Below are positions 1-7,264 of a stretch of DNA of 50,416 bases, piece by piece. The number at the start of each line of letters is the position of its first letter. Within the stretch, counting starts at the first letter, position 1. Source of the stretch: Candidatus Babelota bacterium (GTDB taxonomy: Bacteria > Babelota > Babeliae > Babelales > Babelaceae); NCBI GenBank assembly GCA_013288045.1, contig JABDCP010000007.1, positions 1 through 50,416 on the forward strand, written 5' to 3'. A program made the position numbers and the translations under genes. The notes under the pieces were generated by a model that searched no databases, was not told the DNA's origin, and saw nothing but the letters and a program-made list of their open reading frames with translations.

Positions 1-954
1 AAAGGGCTTATCGAGGGCGACTTTCTCGGGGTACGAGATGCCTCAACAGGAACTTATCGGTTGCGCCACGCCTACGCTGAGGTTAATACCCCACGTTGGA
101 GTTTCCTTGCAGGACAGTATTGGCATCCTATGTTTGTTGTCGACTGTTTTCCTGACACGATCTCATTTGCCAATGGTGCACCTATAGAGGCACTCGACCG
201 AGACCCCCAACTACGCCTTACCACACGAGGTGCTGACAAGGAATTTATTCTGGCTTTGATAGTAGGCCCGGACTATCCAGTTGTGGGACCTATTGGGACG
301 ACAGACATTACACGAAATGGGGTGATACCTGAGATTCATGCTCAAGTACGCTTATTTCCTTATACGGATGTGGTCATAGGAGCGGCCGGTAATTATAAAC
401 GGATAGCTCCACGCATAGAGAGTGACAAAGGGTTTGCCGTCCAAGAGAAAATCGATAGTGTTTGTTGCGAGGTCTATGCAGCCTATAATGGCAAAAAGTT
501 CCAGGTGCGAACGAAGTTTATTTATGACCAGAATGGTGCAAGTCTACTTCTTATAAGTGGCTTTGCGGTACAGTCTATAAATCCTCTTACCGGTCAGCAA
601 AATTATGCAAATACCCAAGCAGTGAGCGCATGGATAGATACTGCTTACTGGTTTCATAATGAAACGGTGAGCGTTGGAGGTTTTCTTGGGTATACAAAGG
701 CACTCGGGTCAACCGATCGTCTCTATATTGATAAAACAACGAAGCAGCCGGTGGTATTTGCACTAGATCCTACCCTTGCCTACCTAGGAAGGTTTGCGCC
801 GCGGATCAGATATAGAACAAATCTATTCCAATTTGGAGCAGAACTTGATATTACTTGGTCTGCGTATGGTAGACTAAATAATAGAGCGCAGGTAGTTCAT
901 GCTGTTCCTACAGCAGTGTACCGTATCTTGCTAGAAGCACTCTATTTTTTTTAG
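1..954 (+). CDS. Outer-membrane beta-barrel (porin-like) protein, 5' truncated by window edge
   Basis: The reading frame is open from base 1, so the gene starts upstream; only the last 317 or so codons are visible. The protein alternates polar and hydrophobic/aromatic residues in short strands separated by turns, for example around residues matching WSFLAGQYWHP and VSVGGFLGYTKALG, and it ends in Phe-Phe. A terminal aromatic residue is the usual BAM recognition signal of outer-membrane barrels. I infer a porin-like or transport barrel, but the exact family is not recognised. The next gene starts 27 bp downstream on the same strand, so it probably belongs to the same operon as the ion channel and binding-protein genes. 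The TTG at 61 is unlikely to be a real start because coding-like sequence continues upstream of it. Confidence 0.6.
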   Translation, partial: KGLIEGDFLGVRDASTGTYRLRHAYAEVNTPRWSFLAGQYWHPMFVVDCFPDTISFANGAPIEALDRDPQLRLTTRGADKEFILALIVGPDYPVVGPIGTTDITRNGVIPEIHAQVRLFPYTDVVIGAAGNYKRIAPRIESDKGFAVQEKIDSVCCEVYAAYNGKKFQVRTKFIYDQNGASLLLISGFAVQSINPLTGQQNYANTQAVSAWIDTAYWFHNETVSVGGFLGYTKALGSTDRLYIDKTTKQPVVFALDPTLAYLGRFAPRIRYRTNLFQFGAELDITWSAYGRLNNRAQVVHAVPTAVYRILLEALYFF

Positions 955-981
955 AGTATATGAAGTGATAGGATCGAACAG

Positions 982-2031
982 ATGGAGCAAAAAAATCTGC
1001 CAGTATTCACATCAGAATCGATGGCATACTTTTCAGTATATACGATTCTTTTCTCGGCGGTACTGATCTGCTTTTTTATGTATCGTGCAAGTCAGGAGTT
1101 TATTTCAAGTTCCTCAGATACCCTTGACCCTATGCCTGAGCTGCTTCCCATTTTGCCCAAGACTATTGAACAAATGGGGCAACCTGCAGAGGTGAAAGTT
1201 GGTCTGTATATCAAGGACTTTTCAGAGTTTAATATCGTCGATAACCGCTTTGAGTTTTCAGGAATCCTTTGGTTCTATTTTGATCCGAGTATCGTTTCGC
1301 TCGATACCTTAGGAAAATTCTCTTTTGAAAAGGGGAAGATCCTCTCGATATCGCAACCGTCTACCAGGATCGTGCAAGGGAAGCTACTCGCGCGCTATGA
1401 TATTCGAGTAAGCTTTAAAGCGAACCCAACATTTGCCGCATTTCCTTTTGATAGCCATACGATATGTATCACCATGGATAATAATAACGTCTCTCCAGGG
1501 GAGGTGATATTTGATTCAACCTATGATGAGCTGGTGCTTTCACCAGAGCTTTCCTATGCAGGATGGAAAATCTATGGGACCCGCGTATATCCTGGGTACT
1601 CAATTGCTCGCGTGGACAAATCGCATCGGGAGTATGATGTAGCTCATCCACGGGTTATCTTTGCCTTAGATTTTGTACATTCGGGGGTGCGTCAGGCGAT
1701 TTTGATTATTTTCCCTTTGCTTCTGCTCTTTTTTATGGCGATGTTCACTTTCGCTCTTGATATGGAAAATTATAAAACTTCTATTGCTTCCTTAACGGCA
1801 GGAGCTATAACCGGTATTTTGGCCTATCGATTTGTGATCGATCGGCTTGCTCCTCAAGTAGGGTATTTTATGGAGAGTGACTCGCTCTTCTTCTTATTTC
1901 TGTTTGCCGTTTGTATGGCCTTTTTTATCAATGTGGGGATACCAGGAATTCGAGATAGGTATCCCAGAACGATCGTGCTCCTGTTACATGCATTCGTAAT
2001 TATCGCATTCATTTGGATTGTGAGAGGCTAG
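982..2031 (+). CDS. Pentameric ligand-gated ion channel (Cys-loop/Pro-loop receptor family) homologue
   Basis: 349 residues with the pLGIC layout. An N-terminal hydrophobic segment (about 16-34) acts as signal or anchor. A beta-rich extracellular domain follows (about 70-235), with VKVGLYIKDFSEF and the ILWFYFDP motif near 95-102. The Pro-loop FPFDSHTICITM lies near 154-165. Four C-terminal membrane segments sit at about 238-258 (M1, with the conserved Pro in IIFPLLL), 266-285 (M2), 300-320 (M3) and 329-347 (M4). In the known family these channels form inner-membrane pentamers gated by periplasmic ligands. The AGGAT sequence just upstream may be the ribosome site. The next gene starts one base after the stop codon, so the channel is cotranscribed with a periplasmic binding-protein gene that could supply its ligand. 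The family call rests on motifs and topology; ligand and ion selectivity cannot be read from sequence. Confidence 0.78.
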   Translation: MEQKNLPVFTSESMAYFSVYTILFSAVLICFFMYRASQEFISSSSDTLDPMPELLPILPKTIEQMGQPAEVKVGLYIKDFSEFNIVDNRFEFSGILWFYFDPSIVSLDTLGKFSFEKGKILSISQPSTRIVQGKLLARYDIRVSFKANPTFAAFPFDSHTICITMDNNNVSPGEVIFDSTYDELVLSPELSYAGWKIYGTRVYPGYSIARVDKSHREYDVAHPRVIFALDFVHSGVRQAILIIFPLLLLFFMAMFTFALDMENYKTSIASLTAGAITGILAYRFVIDRLAPQVGYFMESDSLFFLFLFAVCMAFFINVGIPGIRDRYPRTIVLLLHAFVIIAFIWIVRG

Positions 2032-2032
2032 T

Positions 2033-2338
2033 ATGAAAAGAAGTAGCATAGTGATTCTGGGCTTAATCATGGGAGCTCCTCTTGAAGGTGCTTTTACGCT
2101 TAAGCAAGCTCAGAACTATGCAATGACTATTCAAGAAGCTCCCCATGTCCAGATAGGGGCAAATCAGTTTTACCCAGATTATTCAGCCTGGTATCGGCAG
2201 CAGGGCCCTTCGTACCTATCACGAGCTCTCATGTTCTTGGGTATTGAAGATTCCCATTGGACCTTTCAGAAATTTACCCAACTTCTTTCAGAGGTGACGA
2301 TCGAGCGCGAAAAAACAGGGCTATCAGGGTGTGTATGA
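2033..2338 (+). CDS. N-terminal fragment of the secreted phosphoesterase-like/PBP protein (frame broken)
   Basis: 101 residues starting with a Sec signal peptide (MKRSSIVILGLIMGAPLEGA). It starts one base after the ion-channel stop. Its tail, FTQLLSEVTIEREKTG, aligns with the N-terminal part of the paralogue at 4329-5312 (MRTLSHLTDVRKQEG). There the paralogue continues YQGKQAF, whereas here the frame stops at 2338. Reading in the frame of the following gene just upstream of its GTG gives QGYQGVYEV, exactly the continuation expected. Dropping one A from the A6 run at 2310-2315 would join both pieces into one 764-residue secreted protein. I therefore treat this as the 5' part of the next gene, not as an independent small gene. 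Sequencing error, true mutation and slippage are all possible. Confidence 0.7.
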   Translation: MKRSSIVILGLIMGAPLEGAFTLKQAQNYAMTIQEAPHVQIGANQFYPDYSAWYRQQGPSYLSRALMFLGIEDSHWTFQKFTQLLSEVTIEREKTGLSGCV

Positions 2339-4328
2339 GGTTGTTATAAATCCTCGTTCTGGCTCAGAATTTATTATGCTCGGTCCTTTATATGGGGCAT
2401 TTCATTCTCTGGTACGAGTTCTTACTGAGCTTGCCGCACGAGGTATCATAGACGAAAGCTTAAAGATTACCAAACCGGATACGTTTATCGTATCACTTGG
2501 TAACGTGGTTGATAACTCACCGCTTAATTTGGAAACGCTTACACTGCTATTAGAGCTTATGAAAGTAAATCCATCACAGGTTATCTATATTTCGGGAAGC
2601 CAGGAAACGGATAATACCTGGTTAGGATATGGTCTAAAAAGAGAGCTGATCCAACGGTTGGGCTCCACAAGCCTTGATAGTTCTATTTCTCGGTTTTTTT
2701 CGACACTACCGCGAGCGCTATTTCTCCAGGATGGTAACCAGGTGATTAAGATCAGTGATGTGCCTTCTTCGTCAGAGCTCAGGTGCCCTGCCTTGAAAGG
2801 ATCGGAAGGAAAGTTGCGCATATGTCCTATGGCACAGGATAAGGAGAAAGGGGTTGTTCCTCGCGTCTATATTACCGGTGAGCATCGGCTCATGAGCTAT
2901 CGCCAGAATTTTGGGTTAGCACTGGTTCCTTCGCAAGAAGGTGGGCTTACCTGGGCCATATTTAGTGCGCCTAACTTTTGGTATCGCCATAACTTTTCTT
3001 TCCAGTACGATGCATTTGTCATTCTTACGATTGAGAAGCCTTTTCCTCAAAGTGTGCTTACGCTCTATGCACAAGAAGTTGAAGAGCTTGATGGCTTTCA
3101 TAAACGTGCGTACTATGAAGCTATGACAGGCAGAAGTCTTATGAATACTGCCTTGATTTTACCACAGGGCGAAAATCCTTTCATACCTTCTTTAAAGGTG
3201 CAAAAAGAGCTTGAGGCTTGCAAGAAAGGTCAAAACAATGCGGTAAAAAAATTGGAGAAGGCTCCTTTGTATATTGGGTGTACACTTGATCTTACAAAGG
3301 GAGGATCGCCCATAGGGAGAGCTGTACGTGATGGTATTGCGCTCCGTATAAATAAAATAAATGCAGAAGGGGGAATTAATGGCCAAACTGTGCGCGTAGT
3401 ATTTATGGATGACGAGTATTCGCCTGAAAAGGCCCGCCAAAATGTTGAAGAATTTATTACGAAATACTCGAGTAATCTCTTTCTCTGCAACCTTGGAAGT
3501 CCTACGCTAGAAACGTATATTGATCTTGTTAAGCAAGAAAAGATTTTTCTCTTTTTTCCAATAACGGGTGCCCCGATATTTAGGAATGCTGATATTAAGG
3601 GAATTGTGCATTGGCGAGCATCCTATAAGACTGAAGCTCTCGCGCTTACTCGGTATATGATCGATACGCTTAAAGTGCGTAACTTTGCTTTTCTCTATCA
3701 GAGCGATTCCTATGGACTTGGTGCCTTGGAAGGGTCGAATCAGGTGATTAAAAAAGAGGGGATCAAACAGGTGGTCAACGTTGGTTATGAGCGTAATACT
3801 ACTACATTTGCTTCGCAAATAAAGCAGATCAAAGAGGCATCAGTTACCGGTCTTGGATTCTTTTCAACCTCGTTGGCAGCGACCGAATTTATTCGCCAAG
3901 CAGGAGTTGAATTCTTTATTGGTAAAAAGCTGTTCGCCTTATCTGATCTTGCTGATGAGTCATTTAAAAAGTTTGTAGCACAGCGAGGCCTTGATCTGAT
4001 TATCTCACAGTTTGCTCCAAATCCTATGACGAGTACTTTACCCATCGTTAAAGAATTCCGTCGAGCATTGAGTGAGCAAGGGCTTTCATTGGCGGATGTA
4101 TTTACCTTAGAAGGGTACATTAGTTCGAGTTTAATGCTGCATATACTCAGTAAAGCTGCAGACTATTCAATCGATTCTATAAATAAGATTATAGCGACGA
4201 TGAAAGACGAACTGTATAAGGGTCTTCCTCTTACCTTTGATCCTGACACCCGTGAGCTCGTTCATGAATTGTGGCTCGATGTAGGAAAGCATGAATGGAT
4301 TGAACAAAAAATAAATAAGGAGGCCTAG
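2331..4328 (+). CDS. Degenerate metallophosphoesterase-like domain fused to type I periplasmic binding protein (LivJ-like)
   Basis: 665 residues from a GTG at 2331, probably the bulk of a longer frameshifted gene that begins at 2033. Residues 1-250 follow the calcineurin-like phosphoesterase scaffold, but the metal-ligand motifs are replaced: GPLYGAFHSL for GDIHGN.., SLGNVVDNSPLN for LGDYVDRG.., and ISGSQE for RGNHE. Residues about 310-660 are a Peripla_BP_6 / branched-chain amino-acid receptor fold, with IGCTLDLTKGGSPIGRAVRDG, INAEGGINGQTVRVVFMDDEY and FLYQSDSYGLGALEG. In known families the PBP half binds small polar ligands such as amino acids in the periplasm. The phosphoesterase half looks catalytically dead and may serve as a scaffold. 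The gene is packed between the ion channel and its own partial paralogue (the stop at 4326-4328 abuts the next ATG). No ABC permease or ATPase is adjacent, so a sensing role is plausible. Confidence 0.75.
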   Translation: MYEVVINPRSGSEFIMLGPLYGAFHSLVRVLTELAARGIIDESLKITKPDTFIVSLGNVVDNSPLNLETLTLLLELMKVNPSQVIYISGSQETDNTWLGYGLKRELIQRLGSTSLDSSISRFFSTLPRALFLQDGNQVIKISDVPSSSELRCPALKGSEGKLRICPMAQDKEKGVVPRVYITGEHRLMSYRQNFGLALVPSQEGGLTWAIFSAPNFWYRHNFSFQYDAFVILTIEKPFPQSVLTLYAQEVEELDGFHKRAYYEAMTGRSLMNTALILPQGENPFIPSLKVQKELEACKKGQNNAVKKLEKAPLYIGCTLDLTKGGSPIGRAVRDGIALRINKINAEGGINGQTVRVVFMDDEYSPEKARQNVEEFITKYSSNLFLCNLGSPTLETYIDLVKQEKIFLFFPITGAPIFRNADIKGIVHWRASYKTEALALTRYMIDTLKVRNFAFLYQSDSYGLGALEGSNQVIKKEGIKQVVNVGYERNTTTFASQIKQIKEASVTGLGFFSTSLAATEFIRQAGVEFFIGKKLFALSDLADESFKKFVAQRGLDLIISQFAPNPMTSTLPIVKEFRRALSEQGLSLADVFTLEGYISSSLMLHILSKAADYSIDSINKIIATMKDELYKGLPLTFDPDTRELVHELWLDVGKHEWIEQKINKEA

Positions 4329-5312
4329 ATGAGGAAAGAAGGATACTATCTTGTATGGCCCCTTGCGATTCTAGGCGGACTGTTATTGGCAAGAGGAATT
4401 CAGATCCTCTACATAAGATCGCTGCCAGTAGAACGGCTCATGCGCACGCTTTCTCATCTTACAGATGTGCGAAAGCAAGAAGGATACCAAGGTAAGCAAG
4501 CCTTTGTTCTCTCACTACCTGAAGATTCGCAGATTATCCTCTTGGGAAATGTTCTTGGCAATTATGAGTCACTGAGGCAGATACTTAATGAACTTACTCG
4601 ATCCTCGGAGCTTACTTTGAAAGGGGCATTAAAAAAGGATCGCTATCTTATTATGAATGGTCCGTTCCTAGGGCCAACTGCAACTAATGGACAGGTGCTT
4701 GAGACTCTTGCTCAACTCATTGAGCAGAATCCCCAGACGGTCTGGTATCTTCGGGGACCTCAGGACGATTTTGGAAAATTGCGGGACCTTTCGCTGTTTG
4801 GCAAGGGGATGTCTTTTCTTCAAGCACGAACGGTAGGAGCTTTTTATGCAACCCTGCCGCGTGCACTCTATCTTCTTGCTGAAAATCTTAATGAGCCGCC
4901 AGTGCGTATTGGACCCTATGGTGCTGATAGTTCTCAATTTGATAGAATGGCATGCTATCCTGTTAATAAAGGACCGATACAGTCCGTATGTCACCTTGAT
5001 GATCTTTGCTATTATTCTGAAGGGACTCTCGCAGGTATCATTGATAGCGATGATCAAAAGCTCGATTGGGCAACTATGAAGGGTCTGCAACATGCAGATT
5101 CATCTTGGCATCTGATTTCAAGCCCATCTCTTGACTATACGCTGAGGTATGGGTATAGCACTTCTGCTTATGCGGTGATAACGGTAGGTAAAGACTTAGC
5201 ATCAAGTAAGCTAACCTACTTTTATGCACCTCTTGGAAGTGACAATTTTGTACAAGGTGAGAGCTATCCCCTCAAACGTGGGAAAGAAAAAGAAACGCAG
5301 GTGAAGCAATAG
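4329..5312 (+). CDS. Membrane-anchored degenerate metallophosphoesterase-like protein
   Basis: 327 residues. An N-terminal membrane segment (about 7-24, VWPLAILGGLLLARGIQ) is followed by a domain paralogous to the N-terminal half of the preceding gene. The phosphoesterase landmarks are recognisable but lack metal ligands: LLGNVLGNYESL, LIMNGPFLGPTATNGQ and WYLRGPQDDFG stand where GDxHGN, GDxVDRG and GNHE would be. Both proteins share FYATLPRALYL / FFSTLPRALFL. No binding-protein domain follows. The ATG abuts the previous stop, so translational coupling is likely. Dead phosphoesterase folds can act as binding or scaffolding modules; here the gene could tether or regulate the channel/PBP system at the inner membrane (inference). 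The last 44 bases of conserved 3' sequence recur at 7196-7239. Confidence 0.65.
   Translation: MRKEGYYLVWPLAILGGLLLARGIQILYIRSLPVERLMRTLSHLTDVRKQEGYQGKQAFVLSLPEDSQIILLGNVLGNYESLRQILNELTRSSELTLKGALKKDRYLIMNGPFLGPTATNGQVLETLAQLIEQNPQTVWYLRGPQDDFGKLRDLSLFGKGMSFLQARTVGAFYATLPRALYLLAENLNEPPVRIGPYGADSSQFDRMACYPVNKGPIQSVCHLDDLCYYSEGTLAGIIDSDDQKLDWATMKGLQHADSSWHLISSPSLDYTLRYGYSTSAYAVITVGKDLASSKLTYFYAPLGSDNFVQGESYPLKRGKEKETQVKQ
5260..5303 (+). repeat. 44-bp direct repeat, copy 1 (3' end of phosphoesterase-like gene)
   Basis: This stretch near the end of the 4329-5312 gene is identical base for base to 7196-7239. Both copies contain TATCCCCTCAAACGTGGG. Similarity continues weakly past both edges, suggesting the remains of a duplicated gene and not a short mobile repeat. 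Confidence 0.85.
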
Positions 5313-5349
5313 GTTATTCTTCTCTTTAGTGAGTGAACAGCAGTCTGAT

Positions 5350-6708
5350 TTACATGATCTTTTCACAACGCACTTCAAAGTATGGCCCACCACCCTTTAT
5401 CCTCAATTGAACAATCTTGTTGACTTCATCTCTGATAAACTGGTAAACCATATTGGGAGCTTTATTTCCTGAGATCATAAATTGGTCTTGTGAAACTGGT
5501 ACAATCTTACCTTGGTCGGGTGTTGAGAGAGCATGATGCGCTTTTTCGAGGGTATAGCACTGTGGAAAAAGAGGATGGTTATAGATCCCTGCATACTCAT
5601 CAAACAGATCCGGCTCAATTGTTATAGGATCAGTATGAAGGTAATCATAGGGCAGACCACATACTATTGCCAAAAGAGCATCGCGTGCCTCATCAACCCA
5701 TGACTGCCAACAGTTGCTCAGAATTGCGATGATAATAGCATCATCAGTAAATAATGAAAGCGTTGATTTAAAACCACTTGATAACATGCCGCCGTGGGAT
5801 ATGAGCCTATGGCCGTAGATGTTGTTAACGAAGCATCCGTAGCCGTAACTACCTTGAGGATGATAAGCCGTGAACATGCTTTGTAAAGATTCCTTCATTA
5901 CTAAACGACCTGAAGTCAAAGCACGACCAAAGAGATAGAGATCTCCCACAGTTGCATGAAGGCCACCAGAGCCATTAAAGTTTTGTCTATACACATAATA
6001 CCCATTAACCAATTCATTGTTTGCGTTAAAACAGTAGCCCGAAGCGCAGTTTTTTATGATTTCAAAGTCGGTGGTGGGAAATATGCTCTCATGCATCTGG
6101 AGCGGATCTAGAATGTTCTTTTTAATGAAGAGATCGTATCTCATACCCGAAACCTTTTCGATGATTGATCCCAAAACTAAGTAACCGCCATTACTATACT
6201 GATAATTAGATCCTGGTTGAAATTCTAAGGGCTGGGCTTTAAAAAAAGCGAGCACTGCATCTGCTGAGGTCGGCAAAACAACCATTTCTAGCGGCATATT
6301 AGATCCTGAAAATCCGGAAGTATGGGAAAGAAGCTGATGAATCGTAATATCATCTCCCCGAGGAAAATCTGGCAGATAGGAACTTACCTTATCAGAAACT
6401 CGCAATAAACCTTTTTCCTGAAGATTCATGATGGCTGTTGCGGTTATCAGCTTGGTGATTGAGCAGATCGGAAATCGAGTGTTTGATCTATTGGGTACCT
6501 CAAATTCACGATGAGCAAACCCATAACCTTTGCTGAGTAGTATAGTATCTCCCTTGGCAACTAATACTGTTCCACTAAAGCGGTTTAACCGGGTAAGTTC
6601 CTGCATATACTTATCTAACTGAAATTGAACAGTGTTCTGCATGGTTTTACCTTCCAGGACCTGATAGCTTATAAGCATGAAAGGCAACAATGCTATTCTT
6701 GTGTTCAT
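5350..6708 (-). CDS. Serine beta-lactamase-like hydrolase (class C / AmpH / D-aminopeptidase family)
   Basis: 452 residues from the ATG at 6708, which has a GAGG ribosome site 7 nt upstream; the frame extends further 5' but without a better start. A short hydrophobic leader (MNTRIALLPFMLISYQVLEG) suggests export. The Beta-lactamase (PF00144) fold is shown by the nucleophile motif SITK (S83, K86), the YSN motif at 171-173 (QYSNGGY), and an HGG motif at 305-307 in place of KTG (LISHGGMLSSG). These are the signatures of the class C/AmpH/esterase group. Members hydrolyse peptidoglycan peptides, D-amino-acid peptides or esters, and some are beta-lactamases; the substrate cannot be assigned. It converges on the upstream operon with a 37-bp gap and has its own promoter. 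Confidence 0.85.
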   Translation of the reverse strand: MNTRIALLPFMLISYQVLEGKTMQNTVQFQLDKYMQELTRLNRFSGTVLVAKGDTILLSKGYGFAHREFEVPNRSNTRFPICSITKLITATAIMNLQEKGLLRVSDKVSSYLPDFPRGDDITIHQLLSHTSGFSGSNMPLEMVVLPTSADAVLAFFKAQPLEFQPGSNYQYSNGGYLVLGSIIEKVSGMRYDLFIKKNILDPLQMHESIFPTTDFEIIKNCASGYCFNANNELVNGYYVYRQNFNGSGGLHATVGDLYLFGRALTSGRLVMKESLQSMFTAYHPQGSYGYGCFVNNIYGHRLISHGGMLSSGFKSTLSLFTDDAIIIAILSNCWQSWVDEARDALLAIVCGLPYDYLHTDPITIEPDLFDEYAGIYNHPLFPQCYTLEKAHHALSTPDQGKIVPVSQDQFMISGNKAPNMVYQFIRDEVNKIVQLRIKGGGPYFEVRCEKIM

Positions 6709-6772
6709 ACATTTACCTCGAAGTTTCAAATTATAGGATATGAGCATCACATATATTCCCTGCTCCAAATTC

Positions 6773-6801
6773 ATAGTACTGAGAATTCTTCCTATTGACA
6801 A
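6773..6801 (-). promoter_or_regulatory. Putative sigma70-type promoter for the beta-lactamase-like gene
   Basis: On the minus strand a -35 TTGTCA (6796-6801) and a -10 TACTAT (6773-6778) are 17 bp apart, about 65 bp upstream of the chosen ATG at 6708. This also supports the downstream start over the upstream extension of the frame. Confidence 0.5.
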
Positions 6802-7264
6802 TTAAGTGTTCTGGAGAACTTTTGTAGGACGGTGGGATTCGTTTCGGCATTTGAGCCAAGACAATCTAAAGCGATGGTGTAAAAAAAGTAGTCTTTGCAA
6901 CAATCTGCAAACTCCTGAAAAAGATTCTAGCTCTCCTTATTATACAGTGAGAAAAAGCTTCGAAGCTGGGAGTATTGATATTTTCCCTTCTGGTACCGTA
7001 ATACTATCTTCTTTAGCCAGGGTAAAAACCATCCTTCTCAGAAGGACAAAGGTCATCTTATCTTCCTGGTTGTCCATTGGGTGTGTATATTGCAGGTGAA
7101 TAAAAAGTCGAGTTAGTTATGGTGTAAGGCTGTATGACTCTACTCTGTCGTCATTGGTGCACGGATTCTTTGAGGCATCTTATTCAAAGCAAATCAGAGC
7201 TATCCCCTCAAACGTGGGAAAGAAAAAGAAACGCAGGTGCAGTGATTGGTCGTCCTACATCAAC
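6802..7264. other. Gene-free stretch with remnants of a phosphoesterase-like paralogue
   Basis: No convincing intact gene lies between the hydrolase promoter and the end of the TPR protein. The region contains an exact 44-bp copy (7196-7239) of the end of the 4329-5312 gene. Near 7065-7100 an out-of-frame stretch reads GCPLGVYIAGE, resembling GVVPRVYITGE of the 2331-4328 protein. Several stops interrupt every frame. I read it as a decayed third paralogue of the phosphoesterase-like family; apart from the exact repeat the evidence is thin. Confidence 0.4.
7196..7239 (+). repeat. 44-bp direct repeat, copy 2 (in gene debris)
   Basis: Identical to 5260-5303. It lies 26 bp downstream of the stop of the TPR gene and is not part of an intact frame, whereas copy 1 is coding. 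This is the clearest piece of a degraded duplicate gene in 6802-7264. Confidence 0.85.

Noticed and set aside
2306-2320. Programmed -1 frameshift at A-AAA-AAC
   Set aside because: The zero frame is GAA AAA ACA, so the heptamer is out of register, and joining the two frames needs +1 (or -2), not -1.
2033-2338. Independent small secreted protein gene
   Set aside because: Its C-terminal part aligns with the N-terminal region of the paralogue at 4329-5312, and the continuation is found in the next frame, so it is a fragment.
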